Source of the DNA: Chitinophaga silvatica
Lineage (GTDB): Bacteria; Bacteroidota; Bacteroidia; Chitinophagales; Chitinophagaceae
Reading direction: 5' to 3'
Assembly: GCF_003419895.1 (NCBI RefSeq)
Contig: NZ_QPMM01000019.1
Location: 1 to 64,000, forward strand
DNA length: 64,000 nucleotides
Part shown: in pieces, positions 56,004 through 64,000 of the stretch
Position numbering within the stretch: the first letter of the stretch is position 1
How the letters are laid out: each line of letters begins with the position of its first letter
The notes under the pieces: generated by a model
Databases searched by the model: none
What the model saw: only the letters and a program-made list of their open reading frames with translations
What the model was told of the DNA's origin: nothing
Made by a program: the position numbers and the translations under genes

Positions 56004-57527
56004 ATGTTTTCAATTCATAAATATAACAGACCATTCATTAAATGCCTGCTGTTAATCAGCAGTCTATTACCCGTTTCCGGTTGTAAAAAACTGATTTCCA
56101 TCAATCCTCCAATCAACTCAACCGGTAATGAAACAACTTTTAAAAATGATGCAAATGCTACATCAGCACTTATGTCGGTATATTCATTGCTAATGAGTAC
56201 CGAGGGAGAAAATGCAACCAATGGCGGTACTACCATTTATGCCGGATTAATGGCCGATGAACTAACACCAACGATTGCGCTTCCTGAATATCCATATTAT
56301 CAGTTTTATACAAGCCATATAACTTTACAAAATGGAGTATCAGATTTTTTCTGGCGGGATTTGTATAAAACCATTTTTTATGCTAATTCTGTGATGGAAG
56401 GCGCTGCAGCTTCTACTTCACCTAATCTTACTGATAGTACAAAAAGACTTATTGCAGGGGAAACCAGGGCAGCAAGAGCATTTTGTTACTATTATCTGAT
56501 AAATCTGTATGGCCCTGTACCTATGCCGCTGACGAGCGACGTTACACAAACTACAAGATTGAAACGTAGTTCGTTAGAAGATGTTACCAAACAAATGATT
56601 GTTGATCTTTCTACTGCGGTTGATTTATTGCCAGAAAATTATAAAGTTTCAGGCGGAGAAAAATTACGCATTAATAAATGGGCTGCAACCGCCCTCCTAT
56701 CAAGAGCTTATCTCTTCGATCATAAATGGGGAGAAGCTATTGCAACAGCGGATAAAGTTATCAACAGTGGCAAATATAACCTGGCTCCACTTAACAAGGT
56801 ATTTCAACCAAACAGTGATGAAGCTATCTGGCAATTAAAACTTACCCTAAATGATGCCTTCAGTGGTCTTTATGAACCAGATGATCTTGTTGGAATATTC
56901 AGAACAAAGTTTGCCCCTCCAGGTTTTTTTGATGCAATAGTTGAAGATCCGGATTTATTCTCACAAATGGCTGTTATATATTTTCTTGGTAAATATCATC
57001 TGACCAATTCCCTGGTAGATGCTTTCGAACCAAATGATCAGCGTAAGCTACAATGGATGGATAGCATTCCTGTTCCGAAGGTTGCACCTTATTATGGCAA
57101 AACAATCTATGAATCAGTAAAACATGAAAAATTCATAAATGAAGGAATGGAAACATATGCCCCCCCATACTACAATGTTCTTCGCCTGGCAGAACAATAC
57201 CTGATCAGAGCAGAAGCGAAAGCACAAATCGGGGATATCAATGGTGCAGCAGAAGATCTGAATATCATCCGCAAGCGTGCCGGATTGCCAAATACAACCG
57301 CCACTACAAAAGAGGCTATGCTGACAGCAATTTATCATGAACGTCAGACAGAACTTTTCTGTGAATGGGGTACAAGATTTATTGATCTGAAAAGATTAAA
57401 CAAAGCAACCGAAGCACTTAGCAAAATTGATTACAAACAACCATGGTCTGATAACTATTTACTCTTACCACTTCCAACAATTGATATTGTTGCTAATCCT
57501 GAATTAAAACAAAATACAGGTTATTAA
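56004..57527 (+). CDS. SusD/RagB family nutrient-uptake lipoprotein
   Basis: A 507-residue SusD homologue with lipobox LLPVSGCKK (Cys ~27), ISINPPINSTGNETTFKND at the mature start, GETRAARAFCYYYLINLYGPVPM, and the C-terminal LRLAEQYLIRAEAKAQIG / YHERQTELFCEWGTRFIDLKRLN / PLPTIDIVANPELKQNTGY blocks. It is the last gene of the fecR-susC-susD operon and is followed by a strong terminator. Confidence 0.93.
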   Translation: MFSIHKYNRPFIKCLLLISSLLPVSGCKKLISINPPINSTGNETTFKNDANATSALMSVYSLLMSTEGENATNGGTTIYAGLMADELTPTIALPEYPYYQFYTSHITLQNGVSDFFWRDLYKTIFYANSVMEGAAASTSPNLTDSTKRLIAGETRAARAFCYYYLINLYGPVPMPLTSDVTQTTRLKRSSLEDVTKQMIVDLSTAVDLLPENYKVSGGEKLRINKWAATALLSRAYLFDHKWGEAIATADKVINSGKYNLAPLNKVFQPNSDEAIWQLKLTLNDAFSGLYEPDDLVGIFRTKFAPPGFFDAIVEDPDLFSQMAVIYFLGKYHLTNSLVDAFEPNDQRKLQWMDSIPVPKVAPYYGKTIYESVKHEKFINEGMETYAPPYYNVLRLAEQYLIRAEAKAQIGDINGAAEDLNIIRKRAGLPNTTATTKEAMLTAIYHERQTELFCEWGTRFIDLKRLNKATEALSKIDYKQPWSDNYLLLPLPTIDIVANPELKQNTGY

Positions 57528-57550
57528 TAGTATCGAAATCCCTATACCAG

Positions 57551-57592
57551 GAAAGCCATACGCAATAGTTCGTATGGCTTTCTCATTTTATT
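57551..57592 (+). terminator. Intrinsic terminator of the third susCD operon
   Basis: A perfect 12-bp stem (GAAAGCCATACG 57551-57562 with CGTATGGCTTTC 57571-57582), 8-base loop and TCATTTTATT tail, 24 bp past the susD stop. Confidence 0.85.
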
Positions 57593-57699
57593 CATTTATA
57601 ATTTTCTACATCTTCACCGTCCATCATAAAAAAGAGGCAGGTCAATAAGAACTTTATTATTTTTTCCTCCATCTTAAGGCCAGCATTCTTATTTACACT

Positions 57700-60198
57700 A
57701 TGGATACAAGAAGAGAATTTCTCAAGAAATCAGCACTACTATCCGGAGCCGCAGGCATTGCCACCATGCTACCTCCCTCCATTCAAAAAGCATTAGCTAT
57801 TAATCCAGCTCCCGGCAGCACTTTCATTGATGCAGAGCACGTTGTAATTCTCATGCAGGAAAACCGCTCCTTCGATCATTGTTTTGGTTCCTTACAAGGG
57901 GTTCGCGGATTCAATGATCCAAGAGCTATACGACTACCTAACGGTAATCCGGTATGGTGCCAGACAGACCAGGATGGTAAAACCTATTCTCCTTTCCGGC
58001 TCAACATTAAGGACTCCCGTATAGCCTGGATGGGCGACCTTCCGCACTCCCGCCCCAGTCAGGTAGATTCCTGGAATTTCGGCAAATACGACAACTGGTT
58101 ATTAGCCAAAAGATCAGGGCATAAAGAATATGCACATATGCCACTGACGCTAGGCTATTATACAAGAGAAGATATTCCATTCAATTATGCTTTAGCTGAT
58201 GCTTTTACTGTATGCGATCAGAACTTCAGCGCTGCAATGACAAGTACCACACCCAATCGCTCTTTCTTCTGGACAGGTAAAATCTCGCATGAAGAACAGG
58301 GTGCAATGAAAGCGCATATACGCAACGACGATTACAGCTACGGAAAACTGGGTTGGACAACCTTCCCTGAACTATTGCAAAAGAATGGTATCAGCTGGAA
58401 ATTCTATCAGAATGATGTTAGCTGCGGTGGCGGTTTTAAAGGTGAAGAAAGAGCATGGCTCGCCAACTTCGGCTGTAACCTGCTCGAATTCTTCGCTGTC
58501 TATAATGTAAAGTTTTCGGATCGTAATGTTAAAAGCCTGATCAATCAGATAGAAACATTACCGGATGAAATCAATAAGATCCAGGAAGCCAGTCCATCTT
58601 CTGAAGAAGCAGCCAAAAAAAGCAGAGCAGATATCGCCAAGAAACAGGAAGTACTGGATAATGCTACAGCAGAATTAAAGAAATGGAATAAAGAGAGTTT
58701 CGAAAAATTAACAGCCGAACAAAAAGAGCTTTTCAAAAGAGCCTTTGTTATAAATACAGGCGACCCTAACTTCAGGAATATCACCGATCTGAAATATAAA
58801 GACGGTAATGAAGATAGAGAGCTTACAGTACCTGCAGGGGATCTGTTCTATCAATTCCGCAAAGATGTGAATGAAGGTAAACTTCCAACTGTATCCTGGT
58901 TTTCAAGTCCACAGAATTTTTCTGATCACCCAAGCGCACCTTGGTACGGTGCCTGGTATGTTTCAGAAATCATCGACATTCTCACTAAAAATCCGGAAGT
59001 ATGGAAGAAAACAATCTTCATTCTTACCTATGATGAAAACGATGGGTACTATGACCACGTTGTTCCATTCTCTATTTGCGATTCCTCAAAACCGGAAACA
59101 GGTAAATGTTCTGCCGGTATCGAAACCGAAATAGAGCACGTTAGATTAGAGGCAGAACTAAAACAAGGAGTACCTCCTAAACAAGCCAGGGAGGCTCCTA
59201 TTGGATTAGGCTACAGAGTGCCACTAGTTGTTGCATCACCTTGGAGCAGAGGTGGTAAAGTATGTTCTGAACTATTTGATCATACCTCTACGCTTCAATT
59301 CCTGGAGACTTTCCTCAATCAAAAATTCAAAAAGAAAATTCATTTAGACAATATCAGTCAATGGCGCAGAGCTATTTGTGGTGACCTCACTTCTGTGTTT
59401 AGTCCATTTGCCACAGCTTCTGATGCATTACCATTCCTGGATCAGCATAAAACAGTTGAAACAATTTATAATGCTAAGTTCAAAGCACTGCCTGGCAATT
59501 ATAAAGAACTTTCGAAAAGTGATATTGAAGCAATTGCGCATAACGGGCTTGGTTTACAGGAAAAAGGAACACGTCTATCCTGTGCCTTGCCTTATGAATT
59601 GTATGCTGATGCAAAATTAAATTCAAATAAAGTTTTACAGGTAGACTTTAAAGCAGGTAACAAAATATTTGGTAAATCGGCCGCAGGTTCTCCGTTCACT
59701 GTCTATTCTGGCAACAAGTATAAAGGTGAACAAAACAGGAACTGGTCATTTGCTGTTAAACCCGGGGATAGTATAAGCTATGATTGGAATATAGATGAAT
59801 TTGAATCTGGTAATTATCACCTTCACCTGCATGGTCCCAATGGCTTCTTCAGGGAATTTACCGGTAAAGCTATCGACCCTCAGTTAACGGTAAGTGTAGC
59901 GCCACAAACAGATAGCAGAGGATCAAAAGCAACCGGCAATATAGCAGTAACATTGCAGAACAACGAGCAGGAAGCACTAACTATTTTAATCAGTGACAAT
60001 GCCTATGGCAATGCTCCTGTAAGCATAAACCTTGCAGCTAAATCTAATGTTGTAGTATCATTACCACTTACTAAAAGTCAGAGTTGGTACGATTTCAGTG
60101 TAGGTGTTAAAGATAATGAGAGTTACAGGAGACGTTATGCAGGTAGAATTGAATCGGGGAAAGTTGGCATTACCGATCCGTTTATGGGAAGAGTATAA
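57700..60198 (+). CDS. Phosphocholine-specific phospholipase C (Tat-exported)
   Basis: An 832-residue protein with a Tat signal (TRREFLKKSA then a hydrophobic stretch). The phosphoesterase domain (~45-560) shows HVVILMQENRSFDHCFGSLQGVRGFND at its start, STTPNRSFFWTG and ILTYDENDGYYDHV, the metal/active-site blocks of the acid phosphatase/phospholipase C family. Two small DUF756 beta-domains follow (~640-720, ~735-825: NYHLHLHGPNGFFREF, SQSWYDFSVGV). This matches the phosphocholine-type enzymes of the PlcN/PlcH kind, which cleave phosphatidylcholine or related phosphodiesters in the periplasm or outside the cell. A ~90-residue insertion (~285-345, Glu/Lys-rich, coiled-coil-like) is noticeable. 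It is a single gene with its own terminator. Confidence 0.88.
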   Translation: MDTRREFLKKSALLSGAAGIATMLPPSIQKALAINPAPGSTFIDAEHVVILMQENRSFDHCFGSLQGVRGFNDPRAIRLPNGNPVWCQTDQDGKTYSPFRLNIKDSRIAWMGDLPHSRPSQVDSWNFGKYDNWLLAKRSGHKEYAHMPLTLGYYTREDIPFNYALADAFTVCDQNFSAAMTSTTPNRSFFWTGKISHEEQGAMKAHIRNDDYSYGKLGWTTFPELLQKNGISWKFYQNDVSCGGGFKGEERAWLANFGCNLLEFFAVYNVKFSDRNVKSLINQIETLPDEINKIQEASPSSEEAAKKSRADIAKKQEVLDNATAELKKWNKESFEKLTAEQKELFKRAFVINTGDPNFRNITDLKYKDGNEDRELTVPAGDLFYQFRKDVNEGKLPTVSWFSSPQNFSDHPSAPWYGAWYVSEIIDILTKNPEVWKKTIFILTYDENDGYYDHVVPFSICDSSKPETGKCSAGIETEIEHVRLEAELKQGVPPKQAREAPIGLGYRVPLVVASPWSRGGKVCSELFDHTSTLQFLETFLNQKFKKKIHLDNISQWRRAICGDLTSVFSPFATASDALPFLDQHKTVETIYNAKFKALPGNYKELSKSDIEAIAHNGLGLQEKGTRLSCALPYELYADAKLNSNKVLQVDFKAGNKIFGKSAAGSPFTVYSGNKYKGEQNRNWSFAVKPGDSISYDWNIDEFESGNYHLHLHGPNGFFREFTGKAIDPQLTVSVAPQTDSRGSKATGNIAVTLQNNEQEALTILISDNAYGNAPVSINLAAKSNVVVSLPLTKSQSWYDFSVGVKDNESYRRRYAGRIESGKVGITDPFMGRV

Positions 60199-60219
60199 AG
60201 GAGATATGTTTAGAAATAC

Positions 60220-60252
60220 AAAGGGAGTCTCAATTGTGAGACTCCCTTTTTT
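60220..60252. terminator. Terminator between phospholipase C and the last susD
   Basis: A perfect 13-bp stem (AAAGGGAGTCTCA 60220-60232 with TGAGACTCCCTTT 60237-60249) with ATTG loop and a T run on the plus strand; the A-rich left flank gives a modest T tract for the convergent susD as well. Confidence 0.88.
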
Positions 60253-60294
60253 CGCCTTTAAAGTTACCGTTTGCTATTTATACTAAATCCAGGA

Positions 60295-61884
60295 TTAGTA
60301 GTTAGGATTTTGCTCAAGGTTAGGATTTAAATCCTTCTCGGTTTGAGGAATAGGCCATAGGTAATTACGATCTGCATTGAATACTCTTTTCTCAATGAAA
60401 GTACCATCATATTTCAGGATGTTTGCGTTCATAACAATTTCAGCAGCTTTCCATCTACGGATATCATTATAGTACAGACCTTCACCAGCCAATTCAACAC
60501 GACGTTCGTGACGTATTTCCTGGCGCATTTCTTCCTTACTTAAACCAGCAGGGAAATGAGGCATACCAATACGGTCGCGAAGCCTGTTAAGTGCTGTGTA
60601 CACTGTTCCATCAGGACCGGCAGCTTCATTCTGTGCTTCAGCATACATCAACAAAATATCAGCAAACCGTAAAACAATAAAATTGATTTCAGACTGACCA
60701 TCTTTCAAATCTGCTTTATCTTTTGGCGGAGCAATACTATCATAGAGACTATATTTCTTCATACCATAACCAGTTATTGCAAAGCGCTTATTATCAATCT
60801 TTGCTCCTTTATAAATGTCGCCCGGAAAAGTAAAGGTACCGGTCAGACGGGGGTCACGGCCTTCATACGGCTTTGCAGGATCATATCCGGATGCCGGATT
60901 GGAGATTGGTAAGCCGGTAGATTTCATGTAATACGTATTCGCAAGGTCGAGTAACGGAGCATTGGTATTGTATTGAGTGCAGATAAGATCGAAAGAACTA
61001 CCTTGTTTTGGAAACAAGTACTGCACATCAAAAATAACTTCCTTGTTATTTTCATTTGCCTGATAAAACAAACTTCTATAGTCGGTGAACAGATCATAAC
61101 CGGTTCCACTCAAATCCATTACTGCTTTAGCAGCAGCGGCAGCGGCTGCCCATTTGGCATTTTCTTTGGTTGTATTAAACAAGTCGCTGGCTTCGTACAA
61201 CAACACTCTTGCTTTCAGAGCCATAGCAGCACCTTTAGTAGCGCGACCAATATCTCCGCCTGTATATTTTACAGGTAACATATTTGCAGCACTATCCAAA
61301 TCTTCGATCACCTGCTTAACTACCAGTTCTCTGGCAGTTCTTGGTAATTTACCATGTTTATCATTATCTGGTGCTTCGAGGATTAATGGTACACCACCGT
61401 AGTAACTAGCCAGGGTGAAGTAGTAAAGTCCTCTTAAGAACCTTGCTTCACCTTTCATTTTTCTAACAGCAGCAGGGTCCATACCTGGTACGCCATCAAC
61501 TCTATCCAACAGGGTATTGCAACGTCCTACCCCGGTATAAGCATCCTTATATCTGTTCACAACAATACCACCAGTACTTGAACTAACGGCACCACTTGCA
61601 ACTGTGTTAAAACTATAGGAGTCTGTCTGATTATATGCATTTGGCGATAAGGTTTCATCCCACAATGCAGTAGCATTGTTAGAACCTTTTCCACCATACA
61701 TACCATCGTTACGCAATACACTATAGCAACTTACAAGTCCGGCTGCCGCAGCTTCAGGTGTACGCCAGAAGGTTTCTTCGGTATAACGGTCATGTGGTTC
61801 TGTATTCAACAAACTTTTATTACATCCTGTAGCCAGGTAACCTGTACAGGCCAAAAGCACATATATTTTTTTAATATTTTTCAT
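60295..61884 (-). CDS. SusD/RagB family nutrient-uptake lipoprotein
   Basis: A 529-residue SusD homologue with lipobox YLATGCNK (Cys ~21), LLNTEPHDRYTEETFWRTPEAAAAGL, GEARFLRGLYYFTLASYYGGVPLIL, and the C-terminal LRFADILLMYAEAQNEAAG / EEMRQEIRHERRVELAGEGLYYNDIRRWK / PIPQTEKDLNPNLEQNPNY blocks. It follows its susC by 11 bp; the regulators of this locus lie outside the window. Confidence 0.93.
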   Translation of the reverse strand: MKNIKKIYVLLACTGYLATGCNKSLLNTEPHDRYTEETFWRTPEAAAAGLVSCYSVLRNDGMYGGKGSNNATALWDETLSPNAYNQTDSYSFNTVASGAVSSSTGGIVVNRYKDAYTGVGRCNTLLDRVDGVPGMDPAAVRKMKGEARFLRGLYYFTLASYYGGVPLILEAPDNDKHGKLPRTARELVVKQVIEDLDSAANMLPVKYTGGDIGRATKGAAMALKARVLLYEASDLFNTTKENAKWAAAAAAAKAVMDLSGTGYDLFTDYRSLFYQANENNKEVIFDVQYLFPKQGSSFDLICTQYNTNAPLLDLANTYYMKSTGLPISNPASGYDPAKPYEGRDPRLTGTFTFPGDIYKGAKIDNKRFAITGYGMKKYSLYDSIAPPKDKADLKDGQSEINFIVLRFADILLMYAEAQNEAAGPDGTVYTALNRLRDRIGMPHFPAGLSKEEMRQEIRHERRVELAGEGLYYNDIRRWKAAEIVMNANILKYDGTFIEKRVFNADRNYLWPIPQTEKDLNPNLEQNPNY

Positions 61885-61895
61885 GATTGTTTGAA

Positions 61896-64000
61896 TTAGA
61901 AGGTTACGTTAATCCCACCATTAAATGTCTTCAACATTGGATAAGTGTACAGGTTAGTCGAATTCATGATAGACTCAGGATCGAAGTCTTTGAATGGAGA
62001 GAAAGTCAACAGATTTTCAGCGTTAATGAAAACGCTTACTTTCTGAATCTTAGCTCTTGAAACTAGTTTCTCAGGTAAAGCATAACCAAGTTGAATATTG
62101 CGCATACGCAGGTAAGAAACATCTCTTAGCCAAAAAGTTGAGCGCTGGTAATTGTCAACCCCCAGTGTACTGGTAGTTACTATAGGTAATTTTGCATTTG
62201 GATTTTCAGGTGTCCAGGCATCAGTTAACCACTCCTTAGTAGCATTAGCGCCATTGTTGAATGGGAAAATAAGGTTGGCAGTTGGTAAAGCCTTGATACC
62301 GGCAACACCCTGAAACGCAGTACTTAAGGCAAATCCTTTATAACCTACTGTAAAGCCAAAAGCATAGTTAAACTTAGGAATTAGTGAAGAAGACTTAATG
62401 GCAACCCGATCATCTCCGTTAATAATTCCATCAGGTTTGTTGTCTTTAGTTGGCTGATCTTTATATTTGATATACCCAGGAATAGTTTTAGGACTTTGGT
62501 AAGCATGATTAGCTACTTCGTCTGCCGATTGAAATAGTCCTTCTGATTCAAGAATATAAAATGCATTTACAGGATATCCTTGTTTCAGGATAGTACCATC
62601 AGAAAAATAGATCACTTCATCACCAAGCTTAGTAACTTCATTATAGTTGTAAGCAGCATTTCCGTATAGAGTCAGGCTGACGTTTCCGATTTTATCATTG
62701 TATTGGGCAGTAAATTCAATACCCTTGTTAATCATACCACCCAAATTTTTAATAGGGCCCCCTAAACCACCAACCTGTGCGGGAATATTAATCTGGCGGA
62801 GCATACCAATAGTATTTCTGTGATATGCATCTAAAGACAATGCGATTTTGTTTTTAAAGATATTTACATCAACACCAATGTTGGCGGTAACTGTTCTTTC
62901 CCAGCGCATATTTGGATCAGCATCTGTTAACATAGCTGCTCCTGAATTAATTGTACCATTGAAACTATAATCCTGCCCAGGTTTTACTGTTCTTGTGTAG
63001 CTGTATAAATCGATATTTTGCATACCCATTGCGCCATAAGAGCTTCGAAGTTTCAGGAAGGTAACAAAGTCGCTGTTAAAAAATGCTTCTTTATCTACAC
63101 GCCATCCTACTTCTGCAGATGGGAAATTCATCCAGCGGGTATTAATTCCTAAACGGCTGGAACCATCGCTACGATCAGTGAATTGAAAAAAGTAACGACC
63201 ATCATAATCGTAGTTGAAACGTCCGAAGTATGATTCCAATACGTCAGCGGTTGGTTTACCGGATGTAGCATTCCAGGTATTTCCGGCATCAAAAGCATCG
63301 AGTGTTCCATCGAGGTAGCCATAGTAGCTTGTTGCCCAGGTATCTGTAGCAAAATTATTATAGGAAGCACCGATCATAGCAGACAAATTATGTTTGCCGA
63401 AAGTGCGTACCCAGTCTACTGTATTGAAGAAAGTAATGTTCAGATCATTGTAATCATTTTTCGCAGCACGAGGAGCAGTAGCAGGACTATTCCAGTTGAT
63501 AAACTCTGTAGTTTTTTTAGGATTCCAGGTTTGCATACGTGGAGTAAAACCACTTAACATTCCATCATATTTATCCACACCAAACTTAGCAGAATATTTC
63601 AGATCAAATGGCAATTTGTATTCTAAGGAAATAGTGCTGAGGAAACGCTGTACTACCTTTGTTTGTAAACCGTTGAAAGCCAGCATGCGTGGATTTTCCC
63701 AGTTATTACGTCCGGCAGTTCTCAACCAGGAATTACCATAGCGGCCATCAGCCAAGGTATCCGTCAGGATAGGCAATGCACGTGCAAGGTAGTTCCAGGA
63801 ATCGGTATAAAAAGGTTGGGTATAGTTACGATAGTAACCAGTAAGCGTAGCTCCTACTTTCAAACGTTTGGTTACATCAGCAGAAATATTAACTCCTAAA
63901 GAGTATTTTTTCTCATGGTTACCAGGTCCGAATAAAATTCCATCTCTATCTAAATAACCGAGGGATAAACGATATTGATATTTATCGGCACCCCCAGAAA
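61896..64000 (-). CDS. SusC-type TonB-linked transporter, 5' part beyond the window
   Basis: The minus-strand frame is open from the right edge to the stop at 61896. Upstream of the first possible start codon in the frame (TTG at 63863) the reading continues without stop (…NHEKKYSLGVNISADVTKR…), so the gene is truncated by the window, not by a start there. The visible ~700 residues are the beta-barrel half of a SusC protein (SDGSSRLGINTRWMNFPSAEVGWRVDKEAFF, SYGAMGMQNIDLYSY, WLRDVSYLRMRNIQLGYALP, ending GGINVTF). STN and plug domains cannot be assessed. Confidence 0.9.
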   Translation of the reverse strand, partial: SGGADKYQYRLSLGYLDRDGILFGPGNHEKKYSLGVNISADVTKRLKVGATLTGYYRNYTQPFYTDSWNYLARALPILTDTLADGRYGNSWLRTAGRNNWENPRMLAFNGLQTKVVQRFLSTISLEYKLPFDLKYSAKFGVDKYDGMLSGFTPRMQTWNPKKTTEFINWNSPATAPRAAKNDYNDLNITFFNTVDWVRTFGKHNLSAMIGASYNNFATDTWATSYYGYLDGTLDAFDAGNTWNATSGKPTADVLESYFGRFNYDYDGRYFFQFTDRSDGSSRLGINTRWMNFPSAEVGWRVDKEAFFNSDFVTFLKLRSSYGAMGMQNIDLYSYTRTVKPGQDYSFNGTINSGAAMLTDADPNMRWERTVTANIGVDVNIFKNKIALSLDAYHRNTIGMLRQINIPAQVGGLGGPIKNLGGMINKGIEFTAQYNDKIGNVSLTLYGNAAYNYNEVTKLGDEVIYFSDGTILKQGYPVNAFYILESEGLFQSADEVANHAYQSPKTIPGYIKYKDQPTKDNKPDGIINGDDRVAIKSSSLIPKFNYAFGFTVGYKGFALSTAFQGVAGIKALPTANLIFPFNNGANATKEWLTDAWTPENPNAKLPIVTTSTLGVDNYQRSTFWLRDVSYLRMRNIQLGYALPEKLVSRAKIQKVSVFINAENLLTFSPFKDFDPESIMNSTNLYTYPMLKTFNGGINVTF

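Noticed and set aside
61896..63863. Reading the right-edge susC as a complete 655-residue protein
   Set aside because: The supposed start is a TTG inside the barrel and the frame stays open to base 64000 with SusC-like sequence, so the gene is cut by the window.

Overview
The window reads as chromosomal DNA of a Bacteroidota bacterium, most likely the Chitinophaga/Chitinophagaceae group. This rests on four SusC/SusD-type outer-membrane uptake loci, three ECF sigma/FecR regulatory pairs, type IX secretion (T9SS) and gliding genes (PorP/SprF, a PorE-like protein, GldA, a GldF-GldG fusion), both type A and type B T9SS sorting domains, and Bacteroidota-type promoter motifs (TAnnTTTG). The taxonomic call is an inference from gene content. 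No rRNA, tRNA, CRISPR array, insertion sequence or phage gene was recognised.

Layout. 1-6.6 kb (+): a giant DUF11-repeat surface protein cut by the left edge, its PorP/SprF partner, and a PorE-like TPR/propeller/OmpA protein. 6.9-14.4 kb (-): a probable operon gldA > gldFG fusion > two overlapping MutS-like ATPase genes > S41 peptidase. 14.5-24.3 kb (-): sigma > fecR > susC > susD > DUF4843 lipoprotein > PKD-like lipoprotein, with a possible antisense small RNA in the fecR-susC gap. 24.6-28.5 kb: an orphan, possibly nucleoside-phosphorylase-like gene, then two near-duplicate alpha/beta hydrolases (one cytoplasmic, one exported) flanking an AraC regulator. 28.6-36.7 kb (-): a 2010-residue SpvB/FG-GAP/RHS protein ending in a putative zinc metalloprotease (HEYGH), followed by a small lipoprotein, an unknown exported protein and a small T9SS type A protein carrying a YD-repeat motif. 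36.9-39.8 kb (+): an orphan lipoprotein and a phospholipase D-like protein. 39.8-49.1 kb (-): sigma > fecR > susC > susD > second susC. 49.2-50.2 kb: a DinB-like protein and a small membrane protein. 50.3-57.5 kb: a sigma gene divergent from fecR > susC > susD. 57.7-60.2 kb (+): a Tat-exported phosphocholine-type phospholipase C. 60.3-64 kb (-): susD and a susC cut by the right edge.

How the parts work together. Most of the window concerns the cell envelope: importing large nutrients through TonB-dependent SusCD complexes under trans-envelope sigma/anti-sigma control, and exporting large surface proteins by T9SS. The most system-like candidate is the RHS metalloprotease operon (28.6-36.7 kb), which resembles a single-chain Tc/RHS toxin with a candidate lipoprotein immunity factor. 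Also notable are the coupling of two MutS-like ATPases to the gliding ABC transporter genes, the duplicated SusC around a single SusD with the STN signalling domain on the distal copy, and the possible antisense RNA over a susC leader.
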